NCBI RefSeq assembly: GCF_963422335.1
Contig: NZ_OY729424.1
Coordinates: 62,001 to 126,000, forward strand
DNA from: an uncultured Roseateles sp.
GTDB taxonomy: Bacteria; Pseudomonadota; Gammaproteobacteria; Burkholderiales; Burkholderiaceae_C
Direction of reading: 5' to 3'
DNA length: 64,000 nt
A model generated the notes under the pieces. That model was not told the DNA's origin, did not search any database, and worked only from the letters and a program-made list of their open reading frames with translations. A program made the position numbers and the translations under genes. Shown here one piece after another: positions 36,352 through 45,304 of the stretch (within the stretch, counting starts at the first letter, position 1; every line of letters begins with the position of its first letter).

Positions 36352-37079
36352 GAGGTCTGCAGCCCCAGCCAGGCCAGCACGGCCAGCGGCGCGGTGTCGG
36401 CGCGCAGGATGCGCGAACCCAGCGACGCGGCCTCGAAGCCCCGCGCCCGCGCAGCTTCTTCCTCGGCCGGGCTCAGGCCGCCCTCGGGGCCGCTGAGCAC
36501 GATGGTGGCCCTGCCGGCCTGCTGGAACAGCTCCGGCAGCGGCTTGGCGGCGGTCGGGCTGAGCAGCCAGCGGCGCTGATTGCCGGCCGGCATCTCCAGC
36601 CCGGCCAGCCATTGCGCCAAGGTGCGCACCGGCGCGATCTGCGGCACCCGGGTGCGGCCACTTTGTTCGCAGGCGGCTATGGCCACGCCCTGCCAGTGGT
36701 TGATCTTTTTCTCGGCCCGCTCGGCGGCCAGGCGCAGCACCGAGCGCTCGCTCATCAGCGGCTGGAGCACGGCCACGCCCAGCTCGGTGGCCTTTTCGAC
36801 CAGAAAGTCCATCCGGTCATTGGCCGGCATGGCCAGGGCCAAGGTGATGGCCTGGGGCAGCTCGCGCTCAACCACGTCATGCGCGCCCAGCATCACCTCG
36901 ACTTCGCTGCGGCCCATGCGGGTGACGACAGCGGCCCATTCGCCACCCAGGCCGTTGAACAGCGTCAGCTCGGCCCCGGGCTGCAGGCGCAGCACCTGGG
37001 CATGGCGGGCGGCGGACGGGGGCAGCAGCAGGGTCACGCCGGCTTGCAGCGGCGTATCGACATAGAGGCGGGAGGGCAT
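36348..37079 (-). CDS. rsmE: 16S rRNA (uracil1498-N3)-methyltransferase
   Basis: 243 aa from ATG 37079; an in-frame start 13 codons upstream is less likely because RsmE begins MPSRLYVD. The PUA-like N-terminal domain (ARHAQVLRLQPGAELTLFNGLGGEW) is followed by a SPOUT knot fold with KATELGVAVLQPLMSERS, CEQSGRTRVP, LSGPEGGLSPAEEEAA and LGSRILRADTAPLAVLA. It methylates U1498 in 16S rRNA. It is divergent from the E1 alpha gene and drives the MFS gene downstream. Confidence 0.95.
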   Translation of the reverse strand: MPSRLYVDTPLQAGVTLLLPPSAARHAQVLRLQPGAELTLFNGLGGEWAAVVTRMGRSEVEVMLGAHDVVERELPQAITLALAMPANDRMDFLVEKATELGVAVLQPLMSERSVLRLAAERAEKKINHWQGVAIAACEQSGRTRVPQIAPVRTLAQWLAGLEMPAGNQRRWLLSPTAAKPLPELFQQAGRATIVLSGPEGGLSPAEEEAARARGFEAASLGSRILRADTAPLAVLAWLGLQTS

Positions 37080-37216
37080 GGGGGAATTGTGCCCGACGGA
37101 TAGGCCCGCTCGGGCCATGGCCCGTCGCGCCCGAGGCCGTGATTCCTTTGGCCGATGCCGGCCGGGTCCCGCCTGGCCAGAATCGAATCACCCTCTCTCA
37201 CCCCCGAAGGACCGCC

Positions 37217-38173
37217 ATGCCCAGCCCCAGCCGCATCTCCATGCTCGAAACCATGATGCTGATCCGTGCCCACGAGGAGAAGCTCGCCACCATTGCCGGA
37301 CAATCGCCCGGCACCTGCACCGCCGTCGGCCAGGAAGCCGCCGCCGTCGGCGCGGTCTCGGCCCTGCAGCCGCAGGACCGCATCCTGACCAACCACCGCA
37401 GCGCCGGCCATCTGCTGGCCCGCGGCGCCGATCCCGGCCGCCTGATGGCCGAGGTGATGGGCCGGGCCACCGGCTATTGCAAGGGCAAGAGCGGCTCGCT
37501 CCACGTCTCTGCGCGGGAACTCGGTGTGGTGTTGACGTCCACCATCGTCGGCGGCGAGCTGTCGCTGGCCACCGGCGTGGCCCTGGCCCAGAAGATGGGC
37601 GGCGCCGGCACCGAGCCGGGCGGCATCACCACCGTGTTCTTCGGCGACGGCGCGGCCTGCGAAGGCATCTTCCATGAGTCGCTGAACCTGGCCGTGACCT
37701 GGCAGCTGCCGGTGCTCTATATCTGCGAGAACAACCAGTGGCAGGCCTTTGTGCGCCGCGACGAGACCATGCCGCACGAGCATGTGCGCCCCTGGGCCGA
37801 GGGCCACGGCCTGCCGGCGTTCACGGTGGACGGCAACGATGTCGAGACCGTCCATGCCGCAACCCTGGCCGCCGCCGAGCAGGTGCGCCGCACCGGCAAG
37901 CCCTACTTCCTGGAGCTCAACACCTACCGCACCCGCGGCCATTTCGAGCCCGATGACCAGGCCTATGTGCCGCCGGCCGAGCTGGCGCGCTGGAAGGCCC
38001 GCGACCCGATCGCGCTGCAACGCGACCGCCTGCTGGCCAGCGGCCTCCTGGGCCACGGTGAATACGCGCATATCGAACAGCGCGTCGCCGCCCTGGTCGA
38101 GGCCGCCTTCAGCTATGCCCAGACCTCGCCCTGGCCCGATCTGCGCGAGCTGACCACCGATGTCTACGCCTGA
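37217..38173 (+). CDS. thiamine diphosphate-dependent dehydrogenase E1 component, alpha subunit
   Basis: 318 aa from ATG 37217 (GAAGGA upstream). The ThDP-Mg motif runs from GDG at 143-145 (FFGDGAACEGIFHESLNLA) to ENNQ at about 171-174. HLLARGADP and TGYCKGKSGSLHVS resemble acetoin dehydrogenase AcoA and related pyruvate or 2-oxoacid E1 alpha subunits. It pairs with the beta gene 22 bp downstream to form an alpha2beta2 enzyme. No E2 (lipoyl transferase) or E3 lies next to it. Substrate could be acetoin, pyruvate or a branched 2-oxoacid; I cannot tell. Confidence 0.88.
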   Translation: MPSPSRISMLETMMLIRAHEEKLATIAGQSPGTCTAVGQEAAAVGAVSALQPQDRILTNHRSAGHLLARGADPGRLMAEVMGRATGYCKGKSGSLHVSARELGVVLTSTIVGGELSLATGVALAQKMGGAGTEPGGITTVFFGDGAACEGIFHESLNLAVTWQLPVLYICENNQWQAFVRRDETMPHEHVRPWAEGHGLPAFTVDGNDVETVHAATLAAAEQVRRTGKPYFLELNTYRTRGHFEPDDQAYVPPAELARWKARDPIALQRDRLLASGLLGHGEYAHIEQRVAALVEAAFSYAQTSPWPDLRELTTDVYA

Positions 38174-38195
38174 ACGCTATCAAGGAGTATCCGAA

Positions 38196-39167
38196 ATGCA
38201 AACCATCTCTGTAAGTGACGCCGTCGGCCAGGCACTGGCCGAGGAAATGCGCCGTGACCCCACCGTGCTGATGTTCGGCGAGGGCGTGGCCACCAAGCGC
38301 GGTGACCTGCTGACCGAATTCGGGCCGCAGCGCGTGCGCAACACGCCGCTGGCCGAGGGCATCATCGCCGGCACCGCCGCCGGGGCCGCGGCCATGGGCC
38401 TGCGCCCTGTCATCGACCTGCTGTTCGCGCCCTTTCTGTCCCTGTCCATGGACGGCATCATGAACAGCGCCGGCAAGCTGCGCTTTCTGTCCGGCGGCCA
38501 GTTCGACTTCCCCATGGTGGTGATGACGATGACCGGCGCCGGCTGGGCCGTCGGCGCCCAGCACAACCACAATCTGGAGGCAATGTTCGTCCACGCCCCC
38601 GGGCTGAAGGTGGTGATGCCCAGCAGCGCGGCCGATTTCAAGGGTCTGCTGAAGAGCGCCATCCGTGACAACAACCCGGTGCTGTTCTTCATGGATCTGG
38701 CCCTGGCCCACACGCCAGGCCCGGTGCCCGAGGGCGAGCATGTGGTGCCGCTGGGCCAGGCCGCCGTGCTGAAGTCCGGTCATGACGTGACCCTGGTGTC
38801 CTATGCCAAGACGGTGGGCAGCTGCCTGCAGGCCGCCGAGCAATTGGCCGCCCAGGGCGTGGACGCCGAGGTCATAGATCTGCGCTGCTTGAAGCCGCTG
38901 GATGAGGCAACGATTCTGCGTTCGGTGCGCAAGACCGGCCGTCTGGTGGTGGTGCACGAGGCCGCCGCGCCCTGTGGCGTGGGCGCCGAGGTGGCGGCCA
39001 TCGTCAGCGAGAAGGCTTTCAGCGCGCTGAAGGCGCCGATCAAGCGCGTGACCGGGCCCGATGCACCGGCGGCGTCCTCCTGGGTGCTGGAGCAGGCCGG
39101 CGTGCCGCAGGCCGAGGCGGTGGTCAGGGCCGCTGTGGGCCTGATGGCCGAAGCACTGGCCGTCTAG
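38196..39167 (+). CDS. thiamine diphosphate-dependent dehydrogenase E1 component, beta subunit
   Basis: 323 aa from ATG 38196, preceded by AAGGAG. The N-terminal pyrimidine-binding domain holds VLMFGEGVATKRGDLLTEFGPQRVRNTPLAEGIIAG, with the ThDP-activating Glu in the NTPLAE motif. The transketolase C domain (about 195-318) includes DLRCLKPLDEATILRSVRKTGRLVVVHEA. The long KRGDLLTEF insertion is AcoB-like. It ends in a 4-bp overlap with the convergent hypothetical gene. Confidence 0.9.
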   Translation: MQTISVSDAVGQALAEEMRRDPTVLMFGEGVATKRGDLLTEFGPQRVRNTPLAEGIIAGTAAGAAAMGLRPVIDLLFAPFLSLSMDGIMNSAGKLRFLSGGQFDFPMVVMTMTGAGWAVGAQHNHNLEAMFVHAPGLKVVMPSSAADFKGLLKSAIRDNNPVLFFMDLALAHTPGPVPEGEHVVPLGQAAVLKSGHDVTLVSYAKTVGSCLQAAEQLAAQGVDAEVIDLRCLKPLDEATILRSVRKTGRLVVVHEAAAPCGVGAEVAAIVSEKAFSALKAPIKRVTGPDAPAASSWVLEQAGVPQAEAVVRAAVGLMAEALAV

Positions 39168-39682
39168 ACCCTGATGCCCAGCGCCAGGCGCAGCTGGGCG
39201 GCCGCCTCGGCGCCCTTGTTTTGCTGCACCCGCTCGACCAGGGTCAGCGCCAGCGCCTGCAGCGCGGCCAGGTCCTGGCATTGCTCGACCTCCAGCACGA
39301 ACAGATAGCCCTTCATCAGGCCCAGCTGCTTGGTGGCATGGGTGCTCAGGTAGCTATACAGCTGTTGGTGGTCGAGCAGCGGCGCCTCGCCAAAGGCGCT
39401 GTTGGCTTGCGCCGGCGGCTTGGGCTCGGCCACGGGTTCGGGCACGGCAACCGGCGCCGGCGCGACTGCCGGGACAGCCCCGGTGCTGCCAATCAGCCCA
39501 TGCTCAAGCAAAAAGGCGATGTCGGCCTCGGCCACGCCCTGCACCAGGCCCAGCCATTCGCGGGCGGTACGCGAGCCGTCCAGCACCAGCAGCAGATTGC
39601 GGGTGCTGCGCGACAAGGCCAGGGCGCGCGACTTGATCTCGGCGCGGCCCGCCTCGGTCTTGGTGTAGCACTGGTCCAGCAT
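39164..39682 (-). CDS. hypothetical protein with proline-rich linker
   Basis: 172 aa, not recognised. The N-terminal 65 residues are helical with KSRALALSRSTRNLLLVLDGSRTAREW and DIAFLLEHGLIGS, a pattern compatible with a winged helix. Residues about 68-95 are a Pro/Ala/Val/Glu linker. The C-terminal part (LLDHQQLYSYLSTHATKQLGLMKGYLFVLEVEQCQDL) is helical. No signal peptide or membrane segment. The gene overlaps the end of the E1 beta gene by 4 bp on the opposite strand and lies 70 bp after fadD. Confidence 0.7.
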   Translation of the reverse strand: MLDQCYTKTEAGRAEIKSRALALSRSTRNLLLVLDGSRTAREWLGLVQGVAEADIAFLLEHGLIGSTGAVPAVAPAPVAVPEPVAEPKPPAQANSAFGEAPLLDHQQLYSYLSTHATKQLGLMKGYLFVLEVEQCQDLAALQALALTLVERVQQNKGAEAAAQLRLALGIRV

Positions 39683-39752
39683 CGGCGTTGTCTCCCGCCG
39701 CGACCTTAGCGCAGGCCGGGCCGCTCAGGCGCCGGCCGGGCCCCGCGTAAAC

Positions 39753-41426
39753 TCAATTCTTGTCGCGTAGTTCACGGCGCAGTATCTTGCCCACCGGCGT
39801 CTTGGGCAGCTCGGTGCGGAACTCCACCACCTTGGGCCGTTTGTAACCGGTCAGCGTGGTCTCGCAGTAGGCCCTGACTTCGGCCTCGGTCAGCGACGGA
39901 TTCTTCTTGACGATCACCACCTTGACGGCCTCGCCCGACTTCTCGTCCAGCACGCCCACGGCGGCGCATTCGAGCACGCCGTCCATCTGCGTCAGCACAT
40001 CCTCGATCTCGTTGGGGTAGACATTGAAGCCGCTGACCAGAATCATGTCCTTCTTGCGGTCGATGATGCGGAAGAAACCCTGGTCATCCACGGTACCCAC
40101 GTCGCCGGTGCGGAAAAAGCCGTCCGGCGTCATCACCTTGGCGGTTTCGTCGGGGCGCTGCCAGTAGCCGGCCATGACCTGCGGGCCCTTGATGGCGATT
40201 TCGCCCGAGTGGCCCGGAGGCGCCTCGATGCCGTCATCGTCCAGCAGCCGCAGCTCGGTGCTGGGCAGCGGCAGGCCGATCGAGCCGGTGTAGGCCAGGC
40301 TGTCGGTCGGGTTGCAGGTGGCCGAGGGCGAGGTCTCCGACAGGCCGTAGCCCTCGCAGATCGGGCAACCGGTCTTCTCCAGCCACAGCTTGGCGGTGGC
40401 CTGCTGCACGGCCATGCCGCCGCCGACCGAGATGATCAGGCCGCTCCAGTCGACCGTGTTGAACAGCGCATGGTTGGCCATCGCGTTGAACAGCGTGTTG
40501 ACCGCCGGCAGGCTGTGGAAGCGGTGCTTGCCCAGTTCCTTGAACAACGCCGGGATGTCTCGCGGATTCGGAATCAGCACATTGCAGGAGCCCATGTGCA
40601 GGCCCAGCATCATGTTCGTCGTGAAGCCGAAGATGTGATACAGCGGCAGCGCCGCAATCGACACCAGTTGCTCGCCGGCCGGCACCTTCTTGAGCGCCGG
40701 GCCATACCAGGCCTCGCTTTGCAGCAGATTGGCGACCAGATTGCGGTGCACCAGCACCGCGCCCTTGCTGACGCCGGTGGTGCCGCCGGTGTATTGCAGC
40801 ACGGCAATGTCTTCCGGGCCCATCGTCGGTGCCTTGTAGGGCAGCTTGGCGCCACGCGACAGCGCGTCGCCCAGGTTCACCGCCGTCGGCAGTTCGAAGG
40901 CCGGCACCAGCTTCTTCACCTGGCGCACGACATAGTTGACGATGTAACGCTTGGGGAAGCCCAGCAGATCGCCCATGCCGGTGAGCACGATGTGCTTGGT
41001 CGGCACATGGGGCAGCACCTGCTGCAGCGTGGCCGCGAAGTTCTCGAGTATCACGATCGCCTTGGCGCCGGAGTCCTTCAGCTGATGCTCCAGCTCGCGC
41101 GGCGTGTACAGCGGATTGACATTGACCACCACATAGCCGGCGCGCAGGATGGCGGCTACCGCCACCGGGTACTGCGGCACATTGGGCAGCATCACCGCCA
41201 CGCGGTCACCACGCTCCAGGCCCAATCCCTGCAGATAGGCGGCCAAGGCCTGCGACAACTCGTCCATCTGGCCAAAGGTCATGGCCTTGCCCATCATCTT
41301 GTAGGCAGGACGATCACGGAACTTCTTGAAACCTGACTCCAGCAAGGCCACCAGCGAGGGGTAGAGCTTGCTATCGATCTCCGCCGGCACGCCTGCGGGG
41401 TACTGCTTCAGCCAGATTTTCTCCAT
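39753..41426 (-). CDS. fadD: long-chain fatty acid-CoA ligase
   Basis: 557 aa from ATG 41426 with GGAG at 9 nt; a TTG five codons upstream is less likely. An adenylate-forming enzyme: P-loop-like LQYTGGTTGVSKGAVLVH, YGLSETSP, YWQRPDETAKVMTPDGFFRTGDVG and the C-terminal hinge DRKKDMILVSGFNVYPNEIE with the catalytic Lys in KTPVGKILRREL. It activates long-chain fatty acids for beta-oxidation. The N-terminal EKIWLKQYPAGVPAEID is the usual FadD start. Confidence 0.95.
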   Translation of the reverse strand: MEKIWLKQYPAGVPAEIDSKLYPSLVALLESGFKKFRDRPAYKMMGKAMTFGQMDELSQALAAYLQGLGLERGDRVAVMLPNVPQYPVAVAAILRAGYVVVNVNPLYTPRELEHQLKDSGAKAIVILENFAATLQQVLPHVPTKHIVLTGMGDLLGFPKRYIVNYVVRQVKKLVPAFELPTAVNLGDALSRGAKLPYKAPTMGPEDIAVLQYTGGTTGVSKGAVLVHRNLVANLLQSEAWYGPALKKVPAGEQLVSIAALPLYHIFGFTTNMMLGLHMGSCNVLIPNPRDIPALFKELGKHRFHSLPAVNTLFNAMANHALFNTVDWSGLIISVGGGMAVQQATAKLWLEKTGCPICEGYGLSETSPSATCNPTDSLAYTGSIGLPLPSTELRLLDDDGIEAPPGHSGEIAIKGPQVMAGYWQRPDETAKVMTPDGFFRTGDVGTVDDQGFFRIIDRKKDMILVSGFNVYPNEIEDVLTQMDGVLECAAVGVLDEKSGEAVKVVIVKKNPSLTEAEVRAYCETTLTGYKRPKVVEFRTELPKTPVGKILRRELRDKN

Positions 41427-41528
41427 CAGCGCGGTCTCCAAGTATTGGGGACATTGTGACCAAGGAATGCGGTCACCGAAATCAGGGGATTCGATAGCGG
41501 GATTTTGGCGTTCTGCTCTAGGGAAAAC

Positions 41529-43523
41529 CTAGGTTGCGGCCTCGTCGTGGCGGGTGTGCGGCGCGTCCAGCGGCAGCAGCAGGCGCAGCTCGGTGCCCGG
41601 CTGCGGCAGCCCAGGCTGCGCCGCGGCGGCATGCCAGCTCAGCTGCGCGCCCAGCCGGGCGGCGCGCTTGCGCATATTGCGCATGCCCTGGCCGGCGCTC
41701 AGCTCGGTAGGCAGGCCCCGGCCGTTGTCGCTGATCGACAGGCGCACGCCCTGTGGCTCCAGCTGGGTGGCGAACACCACCTCGGTGGCGCCGGCATGGT
41801 GCAGCACATTGTTGAGGGTCTCCTGCACGATGCGCACCAGCTCGCGCCCGCCGGTGCCGGCCAGGCAGGGCAGCAAGGGCGTATCGACCAGCTGCCAGCT
41901 CAGGCTCAGGCCGGCGGCAGCCAGGCGGGAGCCCAGCCGGTGGCGCAGATTGGCCAGCAGCTGGGTCAGGTCGCCATCGCTGACCGACAGCGCATCGACG
42001 GTGAGCCGCATCTCGTCGATGCAGTCATCCAGCAGGGCGGCGAGCTCGCGCCGGTCCAGCCCGTTCTCGGCGCCCAGCTTGGCCATCAGTAGCTGGGAGC
42101 CCAGGCCGTCGTGCATCTCCTGCAGCAGATGCTCGCGTTCGATGGCGGCACTGCGCAGCTGCTCGCTGTGCTGAAGCTCGCGAAAGCGTTGCTCCAGCTC
42201 CTTCGAGCGCGCCGCCACCTGCTGCTCCAGATCCTGCCGCACGCGCTGCTGCTCGCGCAGCGAGGCCACAAAGCGCTGCTGCAGGGCCAGGCCGGCCAGC
42301 AGCACCAGGGCGGCATAGCCGACCACATTGACGTCGAGCACCAGAAAGTAGGTGTTGAGTATCAGCGCGAACACGCTGACGTAAAGCCAGGTCCAGGTGG
42401 ACAGGGCCACGGCCAACGCGGCCGCGGCGTCATCCAGCCGGCCGCTGCGCAGCGCCGCCTTCAAGGCCAGGCCGCTGGCGGTGACCAGTATCACCAGGCG
42501 GCTGCCCAGCGCCCACCAGGGCCAGGGGCGGCTGAAGTCGATCCAGGTCTGGCCGGTCAGTGCCGCCCAGGCGTCGATGGGCACACCCAGCAGCACATAG
42601 GCCAGGGCCAGATGCATGGGCCAGCGCGCCGGCCAGGCGACAAAGCGGGTCACCAGCACCAGCAGGGCGGCCTTGGACAGCACATCGCCCACATCCAGCA
42701 CCATGCGCCACCAGGGCGAGGGCAAGGGTGCGGTGTTGAGCAGATAGGGCGACAGCAGCAGCGCCACCGACAGGCAGAACAGGCCGCCGACGCCATACAG
42801 CCACTCCTGGCGCAGTGCCAACCAGACCAGCAGCAGAAAGCTGCCGATGACCAGCCCGGCCAGTGCGGTGGCGGCGCGCATGGTCTGGCGCACGCTGCGC
42901 GAGGACTGCAGCGCCAGCATCTCGTCGGCCGGCCCGAGCAGCACCGTCGACAGCTTGGCGCCCTCGAAGCCCGGCGCGGCCAGGCGCACCAGCAGCGCAT
43001 GGGGACCGGCGCCCAGCATATCGGGGGCAATATTGATCAGCACCGGCTGACGGCCCAGCCCCAAACTGCGCTGCAGCCGGCTGCCGGCATCTTCGGTGCC
43101 GGACTGCGCGACCAGGTACTGATCCAGAAACACCATCGCCTCGGGCCGGTGCTGCAGGCTCAGCAGATAGGGCTCGCGCACCGACTCGGCCAGCTCGAAG
43201 GGCAGCCGGTACCAGCTCGCGCCGTTGGTTGTGCCATCGGCCCGCAGCTCCGGCACGATGTCGGGCAGTTGCACCGGCTGTGGCGGATGAGCCGGCGGCA
43301 GCACCGTGCCGAACGGTGGCTGCAGCGCGGCATCGAACAGGCGCTCGCCTCGGTCCAGGCGCAGGACCTCGGGCGGCGCCGTGGTGTTGTAGTGCTGCGA
43401 GAGCTTGTGCACGCCCCACATCAGCAAGGGTGGCAGCAGCAACAACAACGCGGCCCGCAGGCCGCGTTGCCAAAGGGCGGTTGGGGCGGCGGGCACGGTG
43501 CTCATCGGACCCGCATCAGCCAT
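41529..43523 (-). CDS. sensor histidine kinase, 7TM type with NarL-class dimerisation domain
   Basis: 664 aa from ATG 43523; ATG 43505 is also possible. One N-terminal membrane segment (about 22-40), a periplasmic region of about 170 residues resembling 7TMR-DISM extracellular domains, then seven or so hydrophobic segments (about 215-410). A short coiled coil precedes HisKA_3, with His471 in LLQEMHDGLGSQLLMAKLG. HATPase follows with NNVLHHAGATEVVFA and ISDNGRGL. Such kinases usually pair with NarL/FixJ regulators, but none is adjacent. It starts 21 bp after pntB on the same strand and so may be read from the pnt promoter. Confidence 0.88.
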   Translation of the reverse strand: MADAGPMSTVPAAPTALWQRGLRAALLLLLPPLLMWGVHKLSQHYNTTAPPEVLRLDRGERLFDAALQPPFGTVLPPAHPPQPVQLPDIVPELRADGTTNGASWYRLPFELAESVREPYLLSLQHRPEAMVFLDQYLVAQSGTEDAGSRLQRSLGLGRQPVLINIAPDMLGAGPHALLVRLAAPGFEGAKLSTVLLGPADEMLALQSSRSVRQTMRAATALAGLVIGSFLLLVWLALRQEWLYGVGGLFCLSVALLLSPYLLNTAPLPSPWWRMVLDVGDVLSKAALLVLVTRFVAWPARWPMHLALAYVLLGVPIDAWAALTGQTWIDFSRPWPWWALGSRLVILVTASGLALKAALRSGRLDDAAAALAVALSTWTWLYVSVFALILNTYFLVLDVNVVGYAALVLLAGLALQQRFVASLREQQRVRQDLEQQVAARSKELEQRFRELQHSEQLRSAAIEREHLLQEMHDGLGSQLLMAKLGAENGLDRRELAALLDDCIDEMRLTVDALSVSDGDLTQLLANLRHRLGSRLAAAGLSLSWQLVDTPLLPCLAGTGGRELVRIVQETLNNVLHHAGATEVVFATQLEPQGVRLSISDNGRGLPTELSAGQGMRNMRKRAARLGAQLSWHAAAAQPGLPQPGTELRLLLPLDAPHTRHDEAAT

Positions 43524-43544
43524 CGCTCAGGGCCGGGAACCGCC

Positions 43545-44969
43545 CTACTCGACCGCCTTGACCATGTCCTCGACCACCTTCTTGGCGTCGCCGAACACCA
43601 TCATGGTCTTGTCCATGTAGAACAGCTCGTTGTCCAGGCCCGCATAGCCGGCGGCCATCGAGCGCTTGTTGACGATGATGGTCTTGGCCTTGTAGGCCTC
43701 GAGAATGGGCATGCCGTAAATCGGGCTGCCCTTGGTCAGCGCCGCCGGGTTGACCACGTCATTGGCGCCCAGCACGATGGCCACGTCGACCTGTCCGAAC
43801 TCGCCATTGATGTCTTCCATCTCGAACACCTGGTCGTAAGGCACCTCGGCCTCGGCCAGCAGCACGTTCATATGACCCGGCATGCGGCCGGCCACCGGAT
43901 GGATGGCGTACTTGACGGTGATGCCCTTGTGCGTCAGCTTCTCGGCCAGCTCCTTGACTGCATGCTGGGCGCGGGCCACGGCCAGGCCGTAGCCGGGCAC
44001 GATCACCACCGTCTCGGCATTGCCGAGGATGAAGGCCGCGTCATCGGCGCTGCCGCTCTTCACCGGGCGCTGCTCCTTGGCGCCCGCCGCCGGGCCGCCG
44101 GCCTCGCCGCCGAAGCCACCCAGGATGACGTTGAAGAACGAGCGGTTCATCGCCTTGCACATGATGTACGAGAGGATGGCGCCCGAGCTGCCGACCAGCG
44201 AGCCGGCAATGATCAGCATCGAGTTGTTCAGCGAGAAACCGATGCCCGCCGCCGCCCAGCCCGAGTAGCTGTTCAGCATCGACACCACCACCGGCATGTC
44301 AGCGCCGCCGATCGGGATGATGAGCAGCACGCCCAGCAGAAAGCCGAGCGCGATGATGATGCCGAAGTCCATCCAGCTCTGCGAATGCCAGAAGCCGAAG
44401 CAGAAGAAGGCCGCCGCCAGACCCAGGGCCAGGTTCAGCTTGTGCTGTCCGGTGAAGGTCACCGGTGCACCCTGGAACAGGCGGAACTTGTACTTGCCGC
44501 TGAGCTTGCCGAAAGCAATCACCGAGCCGCTGAAGGTGACCGCGCCGATGAAGGCGCCCAGCGCCAGCTCGATGCGGTTGCCGCCCGGAATCAACCCACC
44601 CTTGACGGTGATGCCGAAGGCATAGGGTTCGACCACGGCCGTGGCCGCGATGAACACCGCCGCCAGGCCGATCATGCTGTGCATGAAGGCGACCAGTTCG
44701 GGCATCTTGGTCATCTCGACCTTGTTGGCCATATAGGCGCCCATGCCGCCGCCGATGACCAGGCCGACCAGCACGTAGCTGAGGCCGAACAACTCGCCAT
44801 TCGCCAGCTTGACGATCAGCGCGACTGTCGTCAGCGCCGCCACGGCCATGCCCAGCATGCCGAAGAAATTGCCGCGTATCGAGGTGGTCGGGTGTGACAG
44901 GCCCTTCAGCGCCTGGATGAAGCAGATGCTGGCGAACAGGTAGAGCAGCGTGACGAGATTGAGACTCAT
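43545..44969 (-). CDS. pntB: NAD(P) transhydrogenase subunit beta
   Basis: 474 aa. The N-terminal half is membrane domain II with about nine hydrophobic segments (SLNLVTLLYLFASICFIQALKGL start). The C-terminal NADP-binding domain III holds VIVPGYGLAVARAQHAVKELAEKL, HPVAGRMPGHMNVLLAEAEVPYD and NDVVNPAALTKGSPIYGMPIL. It uses the proton gradient to make NADPH from NADH. It overlaps the alpha-2 gene by 4 bp. Confidence 0.97.
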   Translation of the reverse strand: MSLNLVTLLYLFASICFIQALKGLSHPTTSIRGNFFGMLGMAVAALTTVALIVKLANGELFGLSYVLVGLVIGGGMGAYMANKVEMTKMPELVAFMHSMIGLAAVFIAATAVVEPYAFGITVKGGLIPGGNRIELALGAFIGAVTFSGSVIAFGKLSGKYKFRLFQGAPVTFTGQHKLNLALGLAAAFFCFGFWHSQSWMDFGIIIALGFLLGVLLIIPIGGADMPVVVSMLNSYSGWAAAGIGFSLNNSMLIIAGSLVGSSGAILSYIMCKAMNRSFFNVILGGFGGEAGGPAAGAKEQRPVKSGSADDAAFILGNAETVVIVPGYGLAVARAQHAVKELAEKLTHKGITVKYAIHPVAGRMPGHMNVLLAEAEVPYDQVFEMEDINGEFGQVDVAIVLGANDVVNPAALTKGSPIYGMPILEAYKAKTIIVNKRSMAAGYAGLDNELFYMDKTMMVFGDAKKVVEDMVKAVE

Positions 44970-45280
44970 GGCTTGCCTCCTGCGGCCTTCTTGTCCTTCT
45001 TCTTGAACATCTCCAGCATTCGTCGCGTCACCAGAAAGCCGCCGAACACATTGACGGCAGCCAGCGCCACGGCCAGGGTGCCCATGGCCTTGCCCAGGTC
45101 GGTTTCGGTGAGGGCCGCGGCCAGCATGGCGCCGACGATGACGATGGCCGAGATTGCATTGGTGACGGCCATCAGCGGCGTGTGCAGGGCCGGGGTGACG
45201 TTCCAGACCACGTGGTAGCCGACGTAGATGGCCAGCACGAAGATGATCAGGTTGGTGACGGTGGGTGAAACGATGTCCAT
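44966..45280 (-). CDS. pntAB: NAD(P) transhydrogenase subunit alpha 2 (membrane part)
   Basis: 104 aa with three or four membrane segments: VTNLIIFVLAIYVGYHVVWNV, PLMAVTNAISAIVIVGAMLAA, MGTLAVALAAVNVFGGFLVTRRML, and a Lys-rich end. It is the piece that in E. coli is the C-terminal part of PntA; split genes of this type occur in Rhodospirillum and many betaproteobacteria. Confidence 0.95.
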   Translation of the reverse strand: MDIVSPTVTNLIIFVLAIYVGYHVVWNVTPALHTPLMAVTNAISAIVIVGAMLAAALTETDLGKAMGTLAVALAAVNVFGGFLVTRRMLEMFKKKDKKAAGGKP

Positions 45281-45304
45281 GGTGTTCTCCTTGTTCTATG
45301 GGCT

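Noticed and set aside
42111..44897. A 928-codon open frame on the plus strand across the sensor kinase and pntB.
   Set aside because: It spans two well-supported genes on the opposite strand and is rich in Gln, His and Gly without motifs.
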